DNA from: JAWQFO01 sp033436665
GTDB lineage: Bacteria > Pseudomonadota > Alphaproteobacteria > Rhodobacterales > Rhodobacteraceae
Assembly (NCBI RefSeq): GCF_033436665.1
Contig: NZ_JAWQFO010000007.1
Location: 62,001 to 126,000 of the forward strand
Direction of reading: 5' to 3'
Length of the DNA stretch: 64,000 nt
A program made the translations under genes and the position numbers. This document shows, one piece after another, positions 25,759 to 34,040 of this stretch. How positions within the stretch are numbered: position 1 is the stretch's first letter; each line of letters opens with the position of its first letter. The notes under the pieces are model-generated. The model was given only the letters and a program-made list of their open reading frames with translations. It ran no database searches and was not told the origin of the DNA.

Positions 25759-26808
25759 ATGCTTATCGAGACATTTGATTTCGGCGTCGAGGTGCGCGCG
25801 TTGCATCTGCTTTTGGGCCTCGCGCTGGGCGCGATCTTCGGTATTGCTGCACAGATTTCGCGGTTCTGCCTGCGCCGCGCAGTGGCCGGAGCGCCAGGCG
25901 AACGCGGCTCGGCCACCGGTGTCTGGCTTGCGGCCTTCGCAACGGCGATGCTGGCGCTGCAGCTGTTTGTCGCGGCAGGGCTTGCGGACCTTGGCGATCA
26001 TCGCTGGTACGCGGCCGATCTGCCGCTTGTTGGGCTCGTCGTGGGCGGGCTGGCCTTTGGCATCGGCATGGTCCTGACGCGCGGCTGCGTTTCGCGCCTG
26101 ACGGTTCTCGCCTCTGGCGGCAACCTGCGCGCGTTGGGCGTGATCTTGGTTTTCACCATTGTCGCCCATGCGACACTCAAGGGCGTTCTGGCGCCGCTGC
26201 GCACGGCGCTGACGTCCGTTACCGTCAACGCCCCGTATGCGGCGCCGTCCGAGCTGCCGGGCGGGGCGCTTCTCTGGGCCGTGGCTCTGGCGCTGCCGGC
26301 CCTGTTTCTCGCCATGCGCTCAACCGCGCGCCGCCGTGACCTCGCCCTGGGCGGATTGATCGGACTGCTTGCGGCGGTTGGCTGGGCCATGACGTCGGTG
26401 CTGTTGATGGACGCGTTCGAACCGCAGCCGGTGCAAAGCCTCGCCTTCACCCTGCCGTGGAGCGACACGCTGTTCTGGACCATCGCCTCGACCTCGATCC
26501 AGCCCGGCTTTGGCGTCGGCCTTGTCGCGGGGGTGATCGGCGGCGCCTTCCTGTCGGCCCTGGCGCGCGGCGAGGCTAAACTCGAAAGCTTCGAGACCCC
26601 GCGCCAGACACTGCGCTACCTTGCCGGGGCGGTCCTGATGGGCATCGGCGGCGTTCTAGCCGGCGGTTGCTCGGTCGGCGCCGGTCTGTCGGGCACCGCG
26701 ACGCTCTCGCTTGCCGCGTTGATCGTGCTTGCGGCGATCGTCATCGGCGCCAAGGCGACCGGCCTGGCGCTGGAGCGGAACGAACGGGCGCTGCACGCCG
26801 CCGCCTGA
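25759..26808 (+). CDS. YeeE/YedE (TsuA-like) thiosulfate/sulfur transporter
   Basis: A 349-aa membrane protein with about 9-10 helices and the three conserved Cys-containing motifs of the YeeE/TsuA family: RFCLRR (C37), TRGCVSRL (C110) and LAGGCSVGAGLSG (C304). In characterised members these cysteines relay thiosulfate across the membrane. No sulfurtransferase (TusA/YeeD) gene is adjacent, so the cytosolic acceptor must be elsewhere. It has a GGAGC ribosome site and 195 bases of untranslated upstream DNA. Confidence 0.87.
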   Translation: MLIETFDFGVEVRALHLLLGLALGAIFGIAAQISRFCLRRAVAGAPGERGSATGVWLAAFATAMLALQLFVAAGLADLGDHRWYAADLPLVGLVVGGLAFGIGMVLTRGCVSRLTVLASGGNLRALGVILVFTIVAHATLKGVLAPLRTALTSVTVNAPYAAPSELPGGALLWAVALALPALFLAMRSTARRRDLALGGLIGLLAAVGWAMTSVLLMDAFEPQPVQSLAFTLPWSDTLFWTIASTSIQPGFGVGLVAGVIGGAFLSALARGEAKLESFETPRQTLRYLAGAVLMGIGGVLAGGCSVGAGLSGTATLSLAALIVLAAIVIGAKATGLALERNERALHAAA

Positions 26809-26817
26809 GCCCGGCGC

Positions 26818-27216
26818 TCAGCCACGCTCGCACCCCTCGATGCGAAACACGTGCACCGAGACGTGCCGTCGATGCGTGCCGATGTGCGGGTTCCTGCCGT
26901 AGAAGAGATTGCGCGTCGTCACCACCGCCACTGCCCCGGCGCCAGGTTTGCCGGCTGACACGTTGAGCTGCGTCGGGGCCGCCATGGGCGCCGCGGTTTT
27001 GCCGTAGCATTCCATTGAGTGTCCCGCGGGATGCGCCGGACAGTCGAAGGTCAGCGTCCGACCGGACACCAGGATGATTGCCTGATTCTCCGGCACCAGT
27101 TCGCGCAACAGAAGCGTGGTCGAATCTTCTCCCGGAAGCTGCCGCAAGCTGCAGGATGTGTCGGCCTGCGCCGTCGCCGCCCAAATGGCGGACAGGATGA
27201 CCGGAAGATGTTTCAT
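26818..27216 (-). CDS. Small secreted disulfide-rich protein, unknown function
   Basis: A 132-aa protein from ATG 27216, preceded by a GAAGGGG site. The signal peptide is at about 1-17 (ending ATAQA). The mature part has four Cys (in DTSCSL, FDCPAH, MECYGK and the C-terminal EGCERG), which suggests two disulfides in the periplasm. The C-terminal half has a run GRNPHIGTHRRHVSVHVF rich in His. No family is recognised. It is convergent with the sulfur transporter gene. The frame upstream to 27255 is unlikely to be translated. Confidence 0.7.
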   Translation of the reverse strand: MKHLPVILSAIWAATAQADTSCSLRQLPGEDSTTLLLRELVPENQAIILVSGRTLTFDCPAHPAGHSMECYGKTAAPMAAPTQLNVSAGKPGAGAVAVVTTRNLFYGRNPHIGTHRRHVSVHVFRIEGCERG

Positions 27217-27324
27217 GCGCGCCCCTTCGCAAGCCCCGCGCCGGCCGGCCGACACGGCCGCCGGCAGAAGTCGGGAGAAAGTATAGCACGGAACCGCGCG
27301 GGATGCGCCTGCGGCCCCCGGCTC

Positions 27325-27807
27325 TCAGATAAGCAACCCTGCCGCCTTCTCGTGGCGCAGGAGCGCGACCTTGGTCTCGATCCCCTGCCCGCCCGAGAAG
27401 CCGGTCAGCCCCTTTGCCCCCATGACCCGGTGGCAGGGGATGATGACCGGGATCGGGTTGGCCCCACAGGCCTGACCGACGGCCTGCGCGGTCACGCCGA
27501 GATCCTTCGCGATATCGCCGTAGGTGCGGGTCTCGCCAAAGCGGATCGCCGCGATGGCGGCGCAGACATCGCGCTGGAACTCCGAGGCATCGACACGCAG
27601 CGGCAGGTCGAAAACCTGGCGATCACCGTCGGCGTATTCGCGCAGCTGGCGCGACGCCTCGTGCAGCAGGGGCGTGGGCTCGTCCTCGAATGCCGCTCCC
27701 CAGGTCACGCGCACGATCGCGCCATCCGCCTCGAAGAGGCGAAGCGTTCCGAAGGGTGTATCGACACTTGCGCGGGCCATGGCGTCAGAGTGCGCGTGGC
27801 GTGCCAT
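27325..27807 (-). CDS. ogt: Methylated-DNA--[protein]-cysteine S-methyltransferase
   Basis: Suicide repair protein that takes methyl groups from O6-methylguanine. The product is 160 aa, with the active site PCHRV (acceptor Cys 125), the DNA-recognition segment TYGDIAKDLGV and the helix-turn-helix AVGQACGANPIPV. There is no Ada N-terminal regulatory domain, so this is an Ogt-type stand-alone enzyme. ATG 27807 has a weak GGATCCGGG site. A later in-frame ATG at 27780 is an alternative. It lies downstream of ileS, past a hairpin. Confidence 0.93.
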   Translation of the reverse strand: MARHAHSDAMARASVDTPFGTLRLFEADGAIVRVTWGAAFEDEPTPLLHEASRQLREYADGDRQVFDLPLRVDASEFQRDVCAAIAAIRFGETRTYGDIAKDLGVTAQAVGQACGANPIPVIIPCHRVMGAKGLTGFSGGQGIETKVALLRHEKAAGLLI

Positions 27808-27835
27808 CGCCGCAACCCGGATCCTGCGCTTTTGT

Positions 27836-27857
27836 CGGGCGGCCCTAAGGCCGCCCG
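27836..27857 (-). terminator. Hairpin after ileS
   Basis: A perfect 9-bp GC stem (27836-27844 with 27849-27857) with a 4-base loop, 3 bases beyond the ileS stop on the minus strand. No good U-tract follows, so termination may be partial, and ogt begins 29 bases further on. Confidence 0.5.
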
Positions 27858-27860
27858 GTC

Positions 27861-30776
27861 TCAGGCGCTCAGCGCCCCTTCGCAGCGTCCGCAGACGCCG
27901 TCATGCGCGTGCGTGCCGACGTCCGGCAACACCTTCCAGCAGCGGGCACATTTCTGACCGTCAGCCTTTGCGAAGACGACCGCCACGCCCGGCACTTCCG
28001 GCAGGGTGAAGGCGCCCGTCTCGGCGGGTGCGTCGGTGACGGTGATCTGCGAGGTGATGCAGATGTCCTCGAAGGGCAGCACCGCGAGATCGGCCCGCAG
28101 AGTATCGTCGGACACATGCACGACCGGCGCGGCTTCGAGAGACGCCCCGATCACCTTCTCGGTCCGCGCCACTTCCAGCGCCGCCGTGACCACGCGACGC
28201 GCGGCACGGATGCCCGCCCAGCGTCTGGCCAGCGCCTCGTCGCGCCATTTGGCCGGCGTCTCGGGGATGTCGACCAGATGCACCGAGCTGCCCTCGCCCG
28301 GGTAGCGCGTCAGCCAGACGTCCTCCATCGTGAACACCAGGATCGGCGCCAGCCATGTCGTCAGCCGGTGGAACAGCAGGTCGAGCACGGTCCGTGCGGC
28401 GCGGCGCTGAAGCGTATCGCCGTCGCAGTAGAGCGCATCCTTCCGGATGTCGAAGTAGAACGCCGACAGGTCGACCGTGGCGAAGGTGAAGACCGCCTGG
28501 AACACTTCCTGGAAATCAAAGCGCGCGTACCCGTCGCGAACCTTGGCATCGAGTTCGGCCAGCCGGTGCAGCACCCAGCGTTCGAGCTCGGGCATGTCGG
28601 CAGGCGCGACCCGGTCGGCCTCGCTGAAGTCGCCCAGCGAGCCCAGCATGAAGCGCAAGGTGTTGCGCAGGCGACGGTAGCTGTCGGCGACCCCCTTCAG
28701 GATCTCCGGCCCGATGCGCTGGTCGGCGGTGTAGTCGGTCTGCGCGACCCAGAGCCGCAGGATGTCGGCCCCGTACTGCTGCACGACCTTCTCCGGCGCG
28801 ATGATGTTGCCCAGCGACTTCGACATCTTCATGCCCTTCTCGTCGAGCGTGAAGCCGTGGGTCACCACGTTGCGGTAGGGCGCGCGGCCCATCGTGCCGC
28901 AGGCCTGCAGCAGCGAGGAATGAAACCATCCGCGGTGCTGGTCGGTGCCTTCCATGTAGACGTCGGCGATGCCGTCCTCGGTGCCGTCCGCGCGATCGCG
29001 CAGCACGAAGGCATGGGTCGAACCACTGTCGAACCAGACGTCGAGGATGTCGGTCACCTGTTCGTATTCCGCAGGATCGACCGTGTTGCCGAGGAACCGA
29101 TCCTTGGCACCGGGCTTGTACCACGCATCGGCGCCTTCCGCTTCGAAGGCGTCGAGGATGCGTGCGTTGACCTCTTCGTTGCGCAGCAGGAAGTCGGCGT
29201 CGTCGGGTTTCGCGCCGACCTTGGTGAAACAGGTCAGCGGCACGCCCCAGGCGCGCTGGCGCGACAGCACCCAGTCGGGACGGACCTCCATCATCGAATG
29301 CAGGCGGTTGCGACCCGTGCGCGGCGTCCAGGCCACCAACTCGTCGATCGAGCGCAGCGCACGCTCGCGGATCGTGGTGCCGTAGCTGTCCTGCCCGTCG
29401 CCCACGGCGCGGTCGATGGCGGCGAACCATTGCGGACGGTTGAGGCGGATCACCGGGGCCTTCGAGCGCCAGGAGTGCGCATCCGAGATGGTGATGCGCT
29501 TCAGCGCCAGCAGCGCGCCGGGTTCCTTCAGCTTCTCGATGACGGCCTTGTTCGCGCCGCCCGGCTTGCCGTTCGGGCGCACGACCTGTTCGCCGCCGAA
29601 GAACGGCAGGTCGGCGCGGAAGGAGCTGTCGTCAAGGATGTTGAAGGTCATCGGCAGACCGTTCTTCAGTCCGATCTGGTAGTCGTCGTCACCGTGGCTC
29701 GGCGCGGTGTGCACGAAGCCCGTGCCCGCGTCGTCGGTGACGTGATCGCCCGGCAAGAGCGGCACGTCGAAGCCCCATTCACTCTCGGCGCCATCGATGC
29801 CGCGCAGCGGGTGCGCGCAGACCAGATTCGTAAGGTCTTCCACCGTCACGTCGCTCAGGCGTCGATACATGCCAGCGTCGAGCCGTCCGGCCGCAAAGAT
29901 CCCTTCCGCGAGGTCGTCGGCCACGATGTAGCGGTCGCCGATCGAGGCCCAGCACTCCTCGGGCCGTCCGGTGACCTCGTAGAGCCCGTAGGAGATCTCG
30001 GGCCCGAAGCAGATCGCGCGGTTCTGCGGGATCGTCCAGGGCGTGGTCGTCCAGATCACCACGTCGGTCCGGGTCTTTGTGTAAAGCGCATCGCCCGCGA
30101 CGACCGGGAACTTCACCCAGATCGCCTCGGTCTGGCGGTCGTGATACTCGACCTCGGCCTCGGCCAGCGCGGTCTTTTCCACCGGCGACCACATCACCGG
30201 CTTGGAACCCTGGTAGAGCGTGCCGTTCATCAGGAAGGTCTGGAATTCCTCGGCGATCACGCGCTCGGCGTGGAAATCCATCGTGAGGTACGGGTCTTCC
30301 CAGTTGCCGGTGATGCCAAGCCGCTTGAACTCCTCGCGCTGGATGTCGACCCAGCCTTCGGCGAACTTCCGGCATTCCTGACGGAAATCGACCACGTCGA
30401 CCTTGTCCTTGTCCTGACCCTTCGCGCGGTACTGCTCTTCGATCTTCCACTCGATCGGCAGGCCGTGGCAGTCCCAGCCCGGCACGTAGCGGGAATCGAA
30501 TCCCATCATCTGGTGCGAGCGCACGATCATGTCCTTGATCGTCTTGTTCAGCGCATGTCCGATGTGCAGGTGCCCGTTGGCGTACGGCGGCCCGTCATGC
30601 AGCGTGAAGGGCTTGCGCCCCGCCTTCTCGCGCAGGCGGTCGTAGATGCCGATGCGCTCCCAGCGCGCCAGCCACTCCGGCTCGCGCTGGGGCAGGCCCG
30701 CCCGCATCGGAAAATCCGTCTTGGGCAGGTTGAGGGTATCCTTGTATTCAGGCTTGTCGGTCGTCTCGGCGCACAT
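27861..30776 (-). CDS. ileS: Isoleucyl-tRNA synthetase
   Basis: Charges tRNA-Ile. The product is 971 aa. The class I HIGH motif lies at 71-74 (ANGHLHIGHALNK) and the KMSKS loop in GMKMSKSLGN. The CP1 editing domain contains WTTTPWTIPQNRA, and the anticodon-binding domain is followed by a C-terminal zinc ribbon with paired cysteines (CARCWKVL and CGRCEGAL), as in bacterial type-1 IleRS. The ATG at 30776 gives the normal N-terminus. It stands in front of ogt, 190 bases beyond the flavoprotein gene. Confidence 0.97.
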   Translation of the reverse strand: MCAETTDKPEYKDTLNLPKTDFPMRAGLPQREPEWLARWERIGIYDRLREKAGRKPFTLHDGPPYANGHLHIGHALNKTIKDMIVRSHQMMGFDSRYVPGWDCHGLPIEWKIEEQYRAKGQDKDKVDVVDFRQECRKFAEGWVDIQREEFKRLGITGNWEDPYLTMDFHAERVIAEEFQTFLMNGTLYQGSKPVMWSPVEKTALAEAEVEYHDRQTEAIWVKFPVVAGDALYTKTRTDVVIWTTTPWTIPQNRAICFGPEISYGLYEVTGRPEECWASIGDRYIVADDLAEGIFAAGRLDAGMYRRLSDVTVEDLTNLVCAHPLRGIDGAESEWGFDVPLLPGDHVTDDAGTGFVHTAPSHGDDDYQIGLKNGLPMTFNILDDSSFRADLPFFGGEQVVRPNGKPGGANKAVIEKLKEPGALLALKRITISDAHSWRSKAPVIRLNRPQWFAAIDRAVGDGQDSYGTTIRERALRSIDELVAWTPRTGRNRLHSMMEVRPDWVLSRQRAWGVPLTCFTKVGAKPDDADFLLRNEEVNARILDAFEAEGADAWYKPGAKDRFLGNTVDPAEYEQVTDILDVWFDSGSTHAFVLRDRADGTEDGIADVYMEGTDQHRGWFHSSLLQACGTMGRAPYRNVVTHGFTLDEKGMKMSKSLGNIIAPEKVVQQYGADILRLWVAQTDYTADQRIGPEILKGVADSYRRLRNTLRFMLGSLGDFSEADRVAPADMPELERWVLHRLAELDAKVRDGYARFDFQEVFQAVFTFATVDLSAFYFDIRKDALYCDGDTLQRRAARTVLDLLFHRLTTWLAPILVFTMEDVWLTRYPGEGSSVHLVDIPETPAKWRDEALARRWAGIRAARRVVTAALEVARTEKVIGASLEAAPVVHVSDDTLRADLAVLPFEDICITSQITVTDAPAETGAFTLPEVPGVAVVFAKADGQKCARCWKVLPDVGTHAHDGVCGRCEGALSA

Positions 30777-30965
30777 GGTCTGCGTCCTTCGTGTCGTCTG
30801 TCGATGTCGCGGATTCGGTCGGTGCGAGAGGCTCGAACACCTTGTCCCGGCGTCTCAAGTGTCAGAGCGCCGGGGATATAATTCGAATGATGAGCGCAAC
30901 GTGGCGTTTCATGCCCGCGCTTATAGGCGCCGCACCCCATGGGAACAAGCCAAAACGGGGGCGGC

Positions 30966-32582
30966 TCAGGCGTGCACGTGGTCCCAGACCGCGGACATCA
31001 CCACCGACCCCTCGCCCACCGCCGAGGCCACGCGCTTGACCGATCCCGCGCGCACGTCGCCCACCGCGAAGACCCCCGGGCAGGAAGTCTCATAGGTGGT
31101 GCGCCCGCCCGCCTGCTGGCCAGTCACCACGAACCCCTTGTCGTCGAGATCGACAAGGCCCGAAAGCCATCCCGTGTTCGGCGCGGCACCTGCCATGACG
31201 AAAAGCGCCGAGGTTTTGAGCCGCCAGTCCTGCCCGGAGGCCTTGTCACAGATCGTGACGCCTTCCAGAACCGCATCGCCGTGCAATTCGAGGACTTCGG
31301 TGCGGGTGTGCACCGTGATATGCGGGTGGCTCGTCAAGCGCTGCACGAGGTAGTCGGACATCGAGGAGGCGAGCGCCGCGCCGCGCACGAGGACATGCAC
31401 ATGGGCGCATCCCCGGGCGAGGAACATCGCCGCCTGACCGGCCGAGTTGCCGCCCCCGATCACGGCGACTTCCTGATCGCGGCACCAGCGCTGTTCGAGC
31501 TCGGTCGCGGCGTAGTAGACCCCGGCCCCCTCGAACCGTTCGAGCCCCTCGAGCGGCAGTCGCCGGTATTGCACCCCGGTCGCCACCACCAGCGCCTTGG
31601 CGCTGATCTCGCCGCCGTCCTCGAGCTTGGCGTGAAAGTACTTGTCGCCGCATTGCCGCAAGGCCTCGACGCGACGCGGCACGGCGAAACGGGTGCCGAA
31701 CTTCATCGCCTGAACCTCGCCGCGACCTACGAGATCGCCGCCGGAGATGCCGGTGGGAAAGCCCATGTAGTTCTCGATCCGACTCGACGTGCCCGCCTGT
31801 CCGCCGATGGCGAGGTCTTCCAGCACCAGCGCCGAAAGCCCCTCGGCCCCGGCATAGACGCCGGCGGCCACGCCGGCAGGACCACCTCCGACAATCAGAA
31901 CGTCGTGGAATGTGTCACCTTGCGTGGACAGGTCAAAGCCCAGCGTCTCGGCCACACCGCGCGGCGTCGGCGGCTCGATCTTGCGCTCCCGCCCGAAGAT
32001 CACGCCCGGTTCGGCTTCCGCCAGCCCGCATTCGGCGGCAAGCGCCTTGGCCTCGTCGCTGTCCAGAGCAATCTCGCGGAACGGGATCCGGTTGCGCGCG
32101 GCGAAACCGGCGACGTGGCGAATGTCCCGGCTCACCTCCGCCCCGATCAGGGTCAGCGCACCGTCGGAATCCTCCAGCGCGCGTCGGCGGCGCGCCGCGA
32201 AGACCGTCACGATGATGTCGCCCATCTCGGGGATGTCGGACATGAGCTTGAGCACGGTCTGCCGGGGCACACAAAGCACCTCGCTTTGCTCACAGGCGCG
32301 CAGGCCGGACAGCGACAACCCGCCCGAGAGAAACGCCAGTTCGCCCCCGAACTGGCCGGGACCGAGCGTGGCAATGCCGTAGCGTTGGCCGGTGCGGACA
32401 TCGACGGCCTCGACCTCCCCCGACATCACGTAGTGGAAAAGTTCGATGGCTTCGCCCGGTTCCTGGACGAAATCTCCAGCCTCGAAGCGCCGGATCTCGC
32501 CGGCCCGCCTCAGTGCCGCGACATGCTCGGGCTCCAGCGGCGTGCGCACCATCGTGGCGAGATCGGCTGCAAATCGTTCCAT
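30966..32582 (-). CDS. cNMP-binding / thioredoxin-fold / FAD-dependent pyridine-nucleotide-disulfide oxidoreductase-like protein
   Basis: A 538-aa fusion protein. Residues about 15-130 form a cyclic-nucleotide-binding domain (GDFVQEPGEAIELF, GQFGGELAFLSG). About 140-215 look like a thioredoxin/glutaredoxin-type fold without CxxC. About 225-538 form a thioredoxin-reductase-like flavoprotein with the FAD loop GGGPAG (232-237), the NAD(P)H loop GGGNSA (376-381) and the C-terminal GVFAVGDVR. Where thioredoxin reductase has CATC, this protein reads AATE (358-361), so it cannot run the normal disulfide relay. The start at 32582 is the first Met before the cNMP domain. It ends the YcjX-GNAT-YcjF run, 11 bases after the ycjF-like gene. 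The role is unknown. Confidence 0.85.
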   Translation of the reverse strand: MERFAADLATMVRTPLEPEHVAALRRAGEIRRFEAGDFVQEPGEAIELFHYVMSGEVEAVDVRTGQRYGIATLGPGQFGGELAFLSGGLSLSGLRACEQSEVLCVPRQTVLKLMSDIPEMGDIIVTVFAARRRRALEDSDGALTLIGAEVSRDIRHVAGFAARNRIPFREIALDSDEAKALAAECGLAEAEPGVIFGRERKIEPPTPRGVAETLGFDLSTQGDTFHDVLIVGGGPAGVAAGVYAGAEGLSALVLEDLAIGGQAGTSSRIENYMGFPTGISGGDLVGRGEVQAMKFGTRFAVPRRVEALRQCGDKYFHAKLEDGGEISAKALVVATGVQYRRLPLEGLERFEGAGVYYAATELEQRWCRDQEVAVIGGGNSAGQAAMFLARGCAHVHVLVRGAALASSMSDYLVQRLTSHPHITVHTRTEVLELHGDAVLEGVTICDKASGQDWRLKTSALFVMAGAAPNTGWLSGLVDLDDKGFVVTGQQAGGRTTYETSCPGVFAVGDVRAGSVKRVASAVGEGSVVMSAVWDHVHA

Positions 32583-32593
32583 CGGACGTTTCC

Positions 32594-33592
32594 CTACCCG
32601 CGGTCGAACAGCCCGGTGAGGCTGCGTTTGACGATATCCCGCACCCGCGGCCTCGGACGATGTGCAAAGGCCACCGGCCGGCAGACTTCCATCGCGGCAA
32701 CGCCGACGCGGGCCGTCAGCGCGCCGTTCACCAGACCCTCGCCGAAGCGGCGCGAAAGCCGGGCGAGGATCGTGCCGCCCAGGATCGGCTCCAGCATGTC
32801 GTCGCCGGCGGCGACCGCCCCGGTCGCGACGAGATGCGTCATCACCGCCCGCGCCAGCCGCCAGTTGCCCAGCGTGCCCGAGCGTCCGCCATAGATCTCG
32901 GCGATGCGCCGGATCATGCGCAGGTTGGCGTTGAGTGCCGCGGCCACATCGGCGAAGGCCAGTGGCACCAGCGCCGTGACCGCGGCCACCTGGCGCGCTG
33001 CCGCCTCGACCTCGCGCGTGGCCATCGCGTCGAGCGGGCCCAGAAGCTCGGCCTCGGCCAGTTCCATCAGCGCCGCCGGATCGAGCTGATCGCCCTGCAG
33101 CGCCGCGAAACGCTCGCGGCCCCATCGCAGCTCTTCGCGCCGCGCGTAGAGACCTTCGAGCCGTTCGGTGACCGCACGGGCATCGGCGAGCGTGCCCGAG
33201 GCCAGCGCGGCGTCGGCCTCGCGCCGGATCGCGTCGATGCGCGCGAGGCGTCCGAAGCCCGCGATCTCGCGCAGGGCCAGCGCCAGCACCACAACGAGAA
33301 AGGCCATCACCAGCGCCGCCACGGCGTAGCCCAGCAGCGGGGTCGATGCGATCAGACCGGTGACGAACTCCCAAGCCGCGATCGACACCACGGTGCCGAC
33401 CAGCGCCGCGGCCAGCCCCCAGAACCAGCGCACGAGGCGCGAGCGCGGGCGCGCCGAAAGTTTCGCCGCCATCTGCATCGCCGCGCCGCGCGGCGGCGGG
33501 AGTTCGGCCTCGGGGACGGGCGGCGCGTCGGCCACCGACACCTCCGGCGCCGCGTCGGCCTCGATGTCGAACAGGATCGGTCCCTTAGCCAT
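32594..33592 (-). CDS. YcjF family (TIGR01620/DUF697) inner-membrane protein
   Basis: A 332-aa protein with an acidic Pro-rich cytoplasmic N-terminus (about 1-50). Two adjacent membrane helices lie at about 57-77 and 86-107. A large helical C-terminal domain contains GGRSGTLGNWRLARAVMTHL, typical of the YcjF/TIGR01620 family. YcjF pairs with the GTPase-like YcjX in many proteobacteria, including the E. coli phage-shock region. ATG 33592 has a strong GGGAGG site and overlaps the GNAT gene by 8 bases. No PspA gene is visible in the window. Confidence 0.85.
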   Translation of the reverse strand: MAKGPILFDIEADAAPEVSVADAPPVPEAELPPPRGAAMQMAAKLSARPRSRLVRWFWGLAAALVGTVVSIAAWEFVTGLIASTPLLGYAVAALVMAFLVVVLALALREIAGFGRLARIDAIRREADAALASGTLADARAVTERLEGLYARREELRWGRERFAALQGDQLDPAALMELAEAELLGPLDAMATREVEAAARQVAAVTALVPLAFADVAAALNANLRMIRRIAEIYGGRSGTLGNWRLARAVMTHLVATGAVAAGDDMLEPILGGTILARLSRRFGEGLVNGALTARVGVAAMEVCRPVAFAHRPRPRVRDIVKRSLTGLFDRG

Positions 33593-34040
33593 CGTAGCCT
33601 CCCGCGGTCCATTCCAGCCGCACGTCGGGCAGCCCGGTGTCGTTGAGCGCCCCGTCGCTGCACGCGGTCTCGACGAACCCGCGGCGCCGATAGAACCGGC
33701 GCGCACCGCCGTTGCGCCGATAGCTCCAGAGCCCGAGCCGCGCTTCTTGCGCCTTGGCGCAGGCCAGCAGCGCCGTCCCGATGCCCCGCGATTGCGCGGC
33801 AGGCACGAGGTAGAGGCCGTGGATCTCGCCACCGTCGCGCGCCAGAAAGCCGACGACGCCTTCGCCCTGGCGCGCCACGTCGACCCAGCCCGCGTCGATC
33901 ATGTCGCCGGCGAACCGCACTTCCTCGGCGCGGCTGTGAACACGCGGCAGCCAGTCGAGCGCATCGTTCGCCGCCGACAGTACCGCACCGACCGCTCCTG
34001 CATCGAGCACCCGGGCCGGTTCGATCACGAGACCCGTCAC
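33585..34040 (-). CDS. GNAT family N-acetyltransferase
   Basis: A 151-aa single-domain GNAT enzyme. The acetyl-CoA pyrophosphate loop SRGIGTALL sits in LYLVPAAQSRGIGTALLACA, followed by the C-terminal GARRFYRRRGFVE motif. The acceptor cannot be predicted. It starts in an ATGA overlap with the ycjX-like stop and overlaps the ycjF-like start, so it is translationally wedged between two genes that are usually adjacent. Confidence 0.9.
   Translation of the reverse strand: MTGLVIEPARVLDAGAVGAVLSAANDALDWLPRVHSRAEEVRFAGDMIDAGWVDVARQGEGVVGFLARDGGEIHGLYLVPAAQSRGIGTALLACAKAQEARLGLWSYRRNGGARRFYRRRGFVETACSDGALNDTGLPDVRLEWTAGGYDG

Noticed and set aside
27903..30881. 992-codon plus-strand frame opposite ileS
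   Set aside because: Mirror of ileS, which has all class I synthetase motifs. No plausible fold in the antisense product.
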